DNA from: Poriferisodalis sp965215815
GTDB taxonomy: Bacteria; Actinomycetota; Acidimicrobiia; Acidimicrobiales; Poriferisodalaceae
DNA length: 64,000 nt
Direction: 5' to 3'
NCBI RefSeq assembly: GCF_965215815.1
Contig: NZ_CBDCEO010000012.1
Span: forward strand, 434,001 to 498,000
The position numbers and the translations under genes were made by a program. The stretch's first letter is position 1. Every line of letters begins with the position of its first letter. This document shows, piece after piece, positions 57,855 to 64,000 of this stretch. The notes beneath the pieces were generated by a model. That model had not been told where the DNA came from. It ran no database searches and saw only the letters and a list, made by a program, of their open reading frames with translations.

Positions 57855-59075
57855 GTGACTGAACGACCGCCGGTTGCTGACTGGACGACCGACTTCGATC
57901 ACTTGAGCGAGGAGTGGGCTGCGAAGAGCCCGGAGATCCTGGCTGAATTGCGCGAGCGGTGTCCGGTCGCTCAGACTGAGCGATTCTGGGGGGCGTACCT
58001 CGTGAGCCGCCACACTGATGTGGTCAAGGCCGCCCGAGATACCGACACGTTTTCAAGCCGCATCACGATCATCAACGACAATCATCCCGACAACATCGGC
58101 TTGAAGCTGCCGCCGATCACGCTCGATCCACCTGAGCACGGACCGATTCGACGTGCCTTGTTGCCGTCGTTCAGCCCGAAAGCCACCGATGAGCTGGAAC
58201 CCACGGTCCTCGAGATGGCGAATCGCATCCTCGAGGCCACCGCAGGGCGCGAGATCGTCGACGGAGCGCTCGAATATGCCCAGCTCCTGCCTGTGGAGGT
58301 CATGGGCTACCTGTTCGGCGTCTCGCCTGAGGTCGGGCCGAGCTTTCGCCGCTGGGTCTCCGCGATAGTCCGAGACGGGCTCGCCGATCTCGATGTCGCA
58401 CGGGTCGCCGCACGTGAGGTCCAGGAATTCTTCGCGGCACAGCTACGTGACCGAGCCGAATTGGGCGACAAGGCCCCCGACGATCTCGTTGCCACTGTGC
58501 TGAATGCCCAAGTCGAATCGCCCGACGGCAGATCTCGACCCTTCAGCGTGATCGAGCGCATCGGGTCGCTGATCATCATGATGCTCGGCGGGATCGACAC
58601 CACGTGGTCATCGTTGGGTTCGATGCTGCTGCATCTCGGCACGCACCCCGAGGACCTTGCGCAGCTGACTGCACATCCGGGTTTGATTCCGAGTGCGGTG
58701 GAGGAATTCCTGCGGCTGTACAGCCCGGTCACGATTGCGCGCTACATCACCGAGGACGCCGAAGTTGCCGGCTGTCCCGTGAGTGAGGGGCGACGAGTGC
58801 TGCTGTCCTACCCGTCGGCGAACCGGGATCCCGGGCACTTCGACCGCCCCGACGAACTGGTTCTCGACCGTGAAGACAACCGCCACATGGCGTTCGGCGT
58901 GGGCGTGCACCGTTGCTTGGGATCGAATCTGGCCCGCATGGAGCTCCGAGTCGGCTTGAGCACCTGGCTGGAGCGCTACCCGTGCTTCGAGCTCGCTGTC
59001 GACCCTGAAGAGGTCACGTTCTCGGTTGGACCTGTGCGCGGCCCCCGAAGCGTGCCCCTTCGCATCCTGAACTGA
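57855..59075 (+). CDS. Cytochrome P450
   Basis: 406 residues from GTG 57855. PPEHGPIRRALLPSFSP is the C-helix heme-propionate region, MMLGGIDTTWSSLGSML the I-helix oxygen-activation motif (G-x-D-T-T), EEFLRLYSP the K-helix E-x-x-R, and AFGVGVHRCLGSNLARMELR the heme-thiolate loop with its Cys. It is a soluble class I P450 needing external ferredoxin and reductase, none of which is adjacent. It is a close paralogue of the next gene. Substrate unknown; terpenoid, steroid or fatty acid are usual for this type. Confidence 0.93.
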   Translation: MTERPPVADWTTDFDHLSEEWAAKSPEILAELRERCPVAQTERFWGAYLVSRHTDVVKAARDTDTFSSRITIINDNHPDNIGLKLPPITLDPPEHGPIRRALLPSFSPKATDELEPTVLEMANRILEATAGREIVDGALEYAQLLPVEVMGYLFGVSPEVGPSFRRWVSAIVRDGLADLDVARVAAREVQEFFAAQLRDRAELGDKAPDDLVATVLNAQVESPDGRSRPFSVIERIGSLIIMMLGGIDTTWSSLGSMLLHLGTHPEDLAQLTAHPGLIPSAVEEFLRLYSPVTIARYITEDAEVAGCPVSEGRRVLLSYPSANRDPGHFDRPDELVLDREDNRHMAFGVGVHRCLGSNLARMELRVGLSTWLERYPCFELAVDPEEVTFSVGPVRGPRSVPLRILN

Positions 59076-59136
59076 GGGGAGCCCCGGGGTTCTGGCCCCT
59101 GAGTTGGATGGCTTATCGGGCATCGGTTCACTGGTC

Positions 59137-59147
59137 GCGCATACCAT
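59137..59147 (+). promoter_or_regulatory. Motif shared by both P450 genes, copy 2
   Basis: Second copy of GCGCATACCAT, 71 nt before the start of the downstream P450. Sequences between the motif and the start codon have diverged more than the coding regions. Confidence 0.5.
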
Positions 59148-59207
59148 CGGAGCCGATTCGGAGCGACGAATGGCGGGAGCCATTGGTCTGAGGGAAGCTG
59201 GGTTGCC

Positions 59208-60428
59208 GTGGCAGAACGACCGCGAGTTGCGGACTGGAAGACCGATTTCGACCACCTGAGTGACGAGTGGGCTGCGAAGAGCCCCGAGATCCTGGCCGAA
59301 CTGCGCGAGGAGTGCCCGGTTGCCCAGACGGAGCGCTTCTGGGGGGCTTATCTCGTGAGCCGCCATGCCGACATCGTCGAAACCGCCAGAGACACCGAGA
59401 CGTTCTCGAACCGGATCACCGTCATCAACGACAACCATCCCGACAACATCGGTCTGGAATTGCCCCCCATCACGCTGGACCCGCCCGAGCACGGCCCGAT
59501 CCGCCGCGCCTTGCTGCCGTCGTTCAGCCCCAAGTCCACCGACGAGCTCGAACCGAAGGTGGTCGCCATGGCCGAGCGCCTGCTCGACGCCACCGAGGGA
59601 CGGGACGTAGTCGACGGGGCCATTGACTACGCGCAACTGCTGCCGATCGATGTCATGGGGTACCTGTTCGGCGTGTCGCCGGAGATGGGGCCGAGCTTCC
59701 GGCGCTGGGCCGACGCAATGCTGAAGGAAGGCCTGGGCGACCTCGAGATCGCACGCACCGCGGCTCGAGAGGTACAGGAGTTCTTCGCCAGCCAGCTACG
59801 CGAGCGCGAAGAGCAGGGAGATGACGCCCCTGACGACCTTGTCTCCACCGTGCTTCGGGCGCAGGCCGAGCTGCCTGACGGGGACTCCCGGCCGTTCGGC
59901 CGCAAGGAGCGCATCGGGGCGCTGTTTGTGCTGATGCTCGGCGGCATCGACACGACCTGGTCGACGCTGGGCTCGATGCTGTTCCATCTCGGATCCCATC
60001 CCGACGACCTGCAACGCCTGGTGGCCGAACCCGACCTCATGCCAGCGGCGATCGAGGAGTTCCTGCGCTTCTACAGCCCGGCCACGATTGCCCGGTACAT
60101 CACCGACGATGCCGAGATCGCGGGATGCCCGGTTTCGGAAGGGAAGCGGTTGCTGCTCTCCTACCCGTCGGCGAATCGCGATCCCGACTACTTCGATCAG
60201 CCCGATGACTTCGTCCTGGACCGCGACGACAATCGTCATATGGCGTTCGGGGTGGGCGTCCATCGATGCTTGGGCTCTAACTTGGCCCGGATGGAGCTGC
60301 GGGTAGGCCTCAGTGCCTGGTTGGAGCGATACCCGCGCTTCGAACTGGCTGTCGAGCCCCACGAGGTCGCGTGGTCGATCGGCCCGATTCGCGGCCCGCG
60401 CAGTGTGCCGCTGCGAGTCCTGAAGTGA
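59208..60428 (+). CDS. Cytochrome P450, tandem paralogue
   Basis: 406 residues, the same length as the upstream P450 and clearly the product of tandem duplication: the first 30 residues (VADWKTDFDHLSDEWAAKSP against VADWTTDFDHLSEEWAAKSP) and the heme loop AFGVGVHRCLGSNLARMELR are nearly identical. VLMLGGIDTTWSTLGSML, EEFLRFYSPATIARYI and the Cys are intact. Differences cluster in the F/G-helix region (SFRRWADAMLKEGLGDLEIA) and in SRPFGRKERIGALFV, so the two may differ in substrate. It ends 20 nt before the LLM gene, suggesting co-transcription. Confidence 0.93.
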   Translation: MAERPRVADWKTDFDHLSDEWAAKSPEILAELREECPVAQTERFWGAYLVSRHADIVETARDTETFSNRITVINDNHPDNIGLELPPITLDPPEHGPIRRALLPSFSPKSTDELEPKVVAMAERLLDATEGRDVVDGAIDYAQLLPIDVMGYLFGVSPEMGPSFRRWADAMLKEGLGDLEIARTAAREVQEFFASQLREREEQGDDAPDDLVSTVLRAQAELPDGDSRPFGRKERIGALFVLMLGGIDTTWSTLGSMLFHLGSHPDDLQRLVAEPDLMPAAIEEFLRFYSPATIARYITDDAEIAGCPVSEGKRLLLSYPSANRDPDYFDQPDDFVLDRDDNRHMAFGVGVHRCLGSNLARMELRVGLSAWLERYPRFELAVEPHEVAWSIGPIRGPRSVPLRVLK

Positions 60429-60448
60429 GCAGATGAGGTGCTGAGCTC

Positions 60449-61333
60449 ATGAAGTTTGGCGCAGTCCTGCCGACATGCGAGATCGGCACCGACCCGATCG
60501 CTTTGCGCGACTGGGCCCAAGCAGCCGAGTCGCTCGGCTACTCGCACATCGTCACCTACGACCATGTGCTCGGCGCCTCCCATGCTGAGCGCGAGCCAGC
60601 GTTCTGGGGCCCCTACACCGAGCGTGACGATTTCCACGAGCCGTTCGTGCTCTTCGGCTACCTGGCGGGCGTCACGAGCACCATCGAGTTCGAGACCGGC
60701 ATCATCATCCTTCCGCAACGCCAAGCGGCACTTGTAGCGAAGCAGGCGGCCGAGGTGGATCTGCTGTCGGGCGGGCGCTTCCGGCTGGGTGTGGGCTCGG
60801 GTTGGAACTATGTCGAATACGAATCCCTGGGCGCCGACTGGGAGCGGCGTGGCGCTCTGCTCGACGATCAGATCACCGTCATCCGTGCGCTGTGGGAGAA
60901 CGACCTCATCGAGTACTCGAGCGAGTTCCACCACATCGACCGGGCTGGCATCCGGCCGCGCCCGGCCCGCCGCATCCCGATCTGGTTCGGCGGCTACACG
61001 GCTGCCGCGCTGCGACGAGCTGCCCGCCATGGGGACGGGTTCACCTTCGGAGACTCCGGGCCTGACACGGTGGCACTTGCGGAGACCTTGCGGGGGATGC
61101 TCGCAGCCCAGGGTCGTGACCCGGCTGACTTCGCTCTTGAAGCCGAGGCCAACTACGGCATCGGCCCGGATCGGTGGACCGGCCTGGTGGACGAGGCCCG
61201 CGACGCTGGCTTCACGCACTTCTCCGTGAATTGCCAGAGCACCACATGCGAGTGGGGCGGCAACCCCGCTGCGAACCTCCAGAGCACCGCAGAGCACATC
61301 GCTGCCCTGGAGCATTTCATCTCACTGACCTGA
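60449..61333 (+). CDS. LLM-class F420-dependent oxidoreductase
   Basis: 294 residues. SLGYSHIVTYDHVLGASHAE, TIEFETGIIILPQRQAALVA, GGRFRLGVGSGWNYVEYESL and ARRIPIWFGGYTAAALRRAA match the actinobacterial F420-dependent LLM subgroup; the -ILPQR- strand is diagnostic. It follows the P450 pair closely and may act on the same compound, a reasonable inference because P450 and F420 enzymes often share lipid or xenobiotic pathways. ATG at 60449 follows GAGGTGCTGAGCTC. Confidence 0.9.
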   Translation: MKFGAVLPTCEIGTDPIALRDWAQAAESLGYSHIVTYDHVLGASHAEREPAFWGPYTERDDFHEPFVLFGYLAGVTSTIEFETGIIILPQRQAALVAKQAAEVDLLSGGRFRLGVGSGWNYVEYESLGADWERRGALLDDQITVIRALWENDLIEYSSEFHHIDRAGIRPRPARRIPIWFGGYTAAALRRAARHGDGFTFGDSGPDTVALAETLRGMLAAQGRDPADFALEAEANYGIGPDRWTGLVDEARDAGFTHFSVNCQSTTCEWGGNPAANLQSTAEHIAALEHFISLT

Positions 61334-61400
61334 CCCTTCCGCAGGCAGCAACTTGCCGAATTGCTCATCTAGGGTCGCGCCAGCACACAGGGGAAGGCGC

Positions 61401-63062
61401 ATGGAACGGATCACGGTGTACCCAGCGGCCCGCATCCACACCATGGACCCGGGCCGGCCCCATGGCAGTGCAGTCGCCGTCGCAGACGGACGCATCGTGT
61501 CGGTCGGCTCGATGGAATCGATGCAGCCGTGGCTGCGGCGTTACCCCTTCGATGTCGACGACCGCTACGCCGGCAAGGTGATCCTTCCGGGCTTCATCGA
61601 CCCGCACACGCATCTGCGGCTGAGCGGCACCTATATGGGCCTGCACTACGTCGGCCCGATCGATTCCGCCTCACCGACCGGGCTGCGCAAGGGACTGCCG
61701 AGCCGTGACGCGGTGCTGCACCAACTCCGGGCACTGGTCGCCGAGCACGCCGACCCCAGCGAGCCGCTCACGGCATGGGGCTACGACCCCGCCAGCCAGG
61801 AGGGCCATCTCGACCGCGACATGCTCGATGCCATCAGCGACACCGTGCCGATGTGGATCTGCGCGTACGCGCCGCACATCGTCTACGTGAACTCCCCGAT
61901 GCTCGAGCTGATCGGTGTCGACGACGACAGCATCGGTCACGGACTCGGCCGCTATCCCGACGGGCGCCTCAATGGCTGGTTCGTGGAGACCGAGGCGACG
62001 GCGCGGGCGACACGCCCGGTGGCCGCCTCGGTGTACGGACCGGGAACTGGCCGTGCGGCCATCGACCGCATGGGTGCGGTTGCCCAAGCAGCCGGCATTA
62101 CGACGACAGCGGACCTGCTGTGGGGCATGGCCGACGGATTCGAGCCCGAGTGGGACGACCATGCAGCGGCCGTCAGCGAAGGCACTTTCCCGCTGCGCAT
62201 CTACATGATTCCCTTCGAGGCGAAGCTGGTGCGCACGTACGGCAGCGACATGCTCGATTTCCTCGCCTCGAAGCGAGCCGAGGGCGACGATCGGCTCAAC
62301 ACCCACGGTGTGAAGTACGTGAACGACGGCTCGTACCCGTCGATGACACTGGTGATGAATGCACCCGGGTACCTCGACGAGGACACGGCCCACACAGGCG
62401 AGGTGCCGTGGGAGGACATGGTCGAGCGGATGCGGCCGTTCTGGCAGGCGGGCGTGCAGATCCACTCCCACGCCAACGGCGACCGCACCGTCGACATGAC
62501 GCTGGACACGCTCGCTGCGCTTCAGGCAGAGCACCCCCGCTTCGATCATCGCTTCACGATCGAGCACTACTGCATCTCGACACCGGCGCAGGCGAAGCGC
62601 CTCGCGGCGCTCGGCGGCCTCGCCAGCGTGAACGTCTATTTCGTGCACTTCCGGGCGCAACTGCACTCAGATCACGGGTTCGGCCCCGACCGCAGTGAGG
62701 CCACGGCCCGGCTGGGCTCGCTGGTGCGGGCGGGTGCCACGTTTGCGCTGCACAGTGATTTCAACTTGGTCGTCACACCCTTGTCGCCACTGCTGGCTGC
62801 GTGGTGTGCCGTCAATCGAGTGGCCGCAGACGGCGAAACCGTGATGGCACCGGGGGAGCGGATCTCAGTCGATCGGGCGCTGCGAGCGATCACCATCGAT
62901 GCAGCCCATGTGCTGGCTCGCGACGACCGCTTGGGATCGATCGAGGCTGGCAAGCTGGCTGACTTCACCGTGCTCGACGATGATCCCTACGAGGTGGATC
63001 CGATGGCGCTGCGTGACGTCGCCGTGCACGACACGGTGCTCGGAGGCGAGCCCACCTCGTGA
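61401..63062 (+). CDS. YtcJ-like metal-dependent amidohydrolase
   Basis: 553 residues from ATG 61401, with GGGGAAGG just upstream. VILPGFIDPHTHLRLSGTYM supplies the H-x-H metal motif, TTADLLWGMADGFEPEWDD the central barrel, IHSHANGDRTVDMTLDTLAA and FDHRFTIEHYCIS later His ligands, FALHSDFNLVVTPLSPLLAA the Asp, and GKLADFTVLDDDPYEVDP the C-terminal beta domain. This is the amidohydrolase-3 (YtcJ) family, whose members hydrolyse N-acyl or cyclic amide bonds. The substrate is unknown. It is separate from the SsnA-like gene, which belongs to another subfamily. Confidence 0.9.
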   Translation: MERITVYPAARIHTMDPGRPHGSAVAVADGRIVSVGSMESMQPWLRRYPFDVDDRYAGKVILPGFIDPHTHLRLSGTYMGLHYVGPIDSASPTGLRKGLPSRDAVLHQLRALVAEHADPSEPLTAWGYDPASQEGHLDRDMLDAISDTVPMWICAYAPHIVYVNSPMLELIGVDDDSIGHGLGRYPDGRLNGWFVETEATARATRPVAASVYGPGTGRAAIDRMGAVAQAAGITTTADLLWGMADGFEPEWDDHAAAVSEGTFPLRIYMIPFEAKLVRTYGSDMLDFLASKRAEGDDRLNTHGVKYVNDGSYPSMTLVMNAPGYLDEDTAHTGEVPWEDMVERMRPFWQAGVQIHSHANGDRTVDMTLDTLAALQAEHPRFDHRFTIEHYCISTPAQAKRLAALGGLASVNVYFVHFRAQLHSDHGFGPDRSEATARLGSLVRAGATFALHSDFNLVVTPLSPLLAAWCAVNRVAADGETVMAPGERISVDRALRAITIDAAHVLARDDRLGSIEAGKLADFTVLDDDPYEVDPMALRDVAVHDTVLGGEPTS

Positions 63063-63100
63063 TTTGATTCGAGCGGCGAATCCTGATTGCTGGAGGTCGG

Positions 63101-63928
63101 ATGTCCATGGCTTGGAGATCACCTCGACGGGTCCGTTGCTTGCCGAATGCCTACGGGAGCTGGGCCGTGGTCGCCGGTGCCTCGGTGGGGCTCGGCGCTG
63201 CGTTCGCCGCCCAGCTCGCCGCACGGGGCATGAGTCTGGTGCTGGTGGCGCGCCGCGGTCACCTGCTGGCCGAACTCAAAGAGCAGCTCATCGCTGAGTA
63301 CGGGGTCGAAGTTCGATGCGTGGTTCTGGATCTGGCCGACCCCGCGTTCGCCGGAGCGCTCGCTGACGCCGTTGCTGGGCTGGACCTCGGGATCGTCGTG
63401 TACAACGCGGCGTTCACACCGGTGGGTCCCTTCCTGGACGCCCCTGACGAGGAGATCGAACAGGCGGTGGACGTCAACGTGCGCGGACCGCTGCTTGCCC
63501 TGCGGGCCTTGGTGCCGGCCATGCGCAGCAGGGGCAAGGGCGCTGTGGTGCTGATGTCATCGCTCGCCGGCCTGCAAGGGACGCCCCACATTTGCGTCTA
63601 TGCGGCCAGCAAGGCGTTCAACCTCATTCTCGCCGAGGGGCTCTGGTACGAACTGCGGTCGCACGGCATCGACGTCGTCGCTTGCTGTGCCGGCGCCATG
63701 CGCACCCCGGGGTACATGAGATCGTTCGGCCGCGACGTGCCCGGCATGCTGTCTCCCGATGAGGCTGCGCGCCGAACACTCGATGGGCTCGGCCGGGGGC
63801 CGCGGTTCGTGCCGGGCCACCTCAACCGGATGACCGCTGTGCTCATGGGGCGCCTTCTTCCCCGGCGGGCGGCGGTCCGGCTCATCGGCAGGAACACGAG
63901 ACACCTAGAGACGAAACGTCTGACGTGA
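63101..63928 (+). CDS. Short-chain dehydrogenase/reductase
   Basis: 275 residues. WAVVAGASVGLGAAFAAQLA is the nucleotide-binding loop (G-A-S-x-G-L-G), VVYNAAFTPVGPF the N-A-A segment, VLMSSLAGLQGTPHICVYAA with S-K the Ser-Tyr-Lys set, and CCAGAMRTPGYM the P-G-like loop. The type resembles membrane-associated 17-beta-hydroxysteroid/ketoacyl reductases. The last codons overlap the next gene by GTGA. The first 20 residues are basic and not conserved, so the true start may be further in, though no better ribosome site is seen. Confidence 0.88.
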   Translation: MSMAWRSPRRVRCLPNAYGSWAVVAGASVGLGAAFAAQLAARGMSLVLVARRGHLLAELKEQLIAEYGVEVRCVVLDLADPAFAGALADAVAGLDLGIVVYNAAFTPVGPFLDAPDEEIEQAVDVNVRGPLLALRALVPAMRSRGKGAVVLMSSLAGLQGTPHICVYAASKAFNLILAEGLWYELRSHGIDVVACCAGAMRTPGYMRSFGRDVPGMLSPDEAARRTLDGLGRGPRFVPGHLNRMTAVLMGRLLPRRAAVRLIGRNTRHLETKRLT

Positions 63929-64000
63929 CCGATCTCGTGGCGGGATTCTTTGCGCCCTGGGCTGTTCTTGCTCTCATCGGGGTGCTGCACCTAGCGCTGC
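63925..64000 (+). CDS. Membrane protein, 3' end outside window
   Basis: Only 25 residues are visible: VTDLVAGFFAPWAVLALIGV then LHLAL. This is an N-terminal membrane helix. The start matches what I recall of actinobacterial sterol-reductase-like/DUF1295 integral membrane proteins, but the fragment is too short to be sure. GTG overlaps the SDR stop codon, so the two are probably translated together. Confidence 0.5.
   Translation, partial: MTDLVAGFFAPWAVLALIGVLHLAL

Overview
The window is GC-rich actinobacterial DNA. GTG and TTG starts are common, genes are coupled by 4-nt ATGA or GTGA overlaps, and several promoters appear leaderless. Four LLM (luciferase-like, mostly F420-type) oxidoreductases, DUF222-HNH and cell-wall-binding-repeat (CWB2) proteins and an acyl-CoA dehydrogenase all fit. 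Plant-type leucine-rich repeats, fibronectin type III, cadherin-like and Calx-beta surface proteins, an arylsulfotransferase domain, phytanoyl-CoA-type dioxygenases and dense toxin-antitoxin modules suggest an Acidimicrobiia-like, possibly marine invertebrate-associated lineage. That placement is inference; no rRNA or tRNA gene was seen.

Layout. 1-2.5 kb: the end of an LRR protein and a CcdA-like/MazF module flanked by direct repeats. 2.6-8.9 kb: a five-gene operon (FAD, 2Fe-2S and molybdopterin subunits of a xanthine dehydrogenase-family enzyme, a hydantoinase/oxoprolinase, an LLM oxidoreductase). 9-12.9 kb: a DUF4143 ATPase, a DUF917 protein, and RHH/MazF and Phd/VapC modules. 13-16.7 kb (minus): aldehyde dehydrogenase, APH-type kinase and class III PLP enzyme, a set matching a kinase/phospho-lyase/dehydrogenase route for a hydroxylated amine. 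16.8-19.5 kb: PhyH dioxygenase, a second Phd/VapC pair and a VOC protein. 19.5-24.7 kb: a lipocalin/CrtC-like protein, a small unknown, an APH-like protein lacking its catalytic Asp, an LLM oxidoreductase and a fold-type II PLP enzyme.

25.8-38.7 kb: a purine/hydantoin-type cluster: L-carbamoylase-type M20 hydrolase, D-carbamoylase-type nitrilase, fused XdhD-like hydroxylase, SsnA-like amidohydrolase, diaminopropionate ammonia-lyase, enoyl-CoA hydratase and a nucleoside-type ABC permease. It resembles the E. coli xdhD-ssnA-ygeX neighbourhood but is damaged: the hydroxylase is frameshifted, ssnA lacks its 5' end beside an inserted surface-protein gene, and the permease is fused to a truncated DUF222-HNH gene.

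39-52.5 kb: Rieske dioxygenase subunits and a divergent pair of large secreted proteins (1207 and 2475 aa) sharing an N-terminal FN3 module; the larger carries an arylsulfotransferase domain, CWB2 anchors and a G13 tract. 52.5-64 kb: PhyH dioxygenase, acyl-CoA dehydrogenase, SDR, LLM enzyme, a tandem P450 pair, another LLM enzyme, an amidohydrolase, an SDR and a truncated membrane-protein gene.

A recurring oddity is short tandem repeats of 15-18 bp starting at or near gene stop codons (14.5, 30.8, 39.5-39.7, 41.2, 55.5 and 56.4 kb). They look like one mutational process acting on gene 3' ends.
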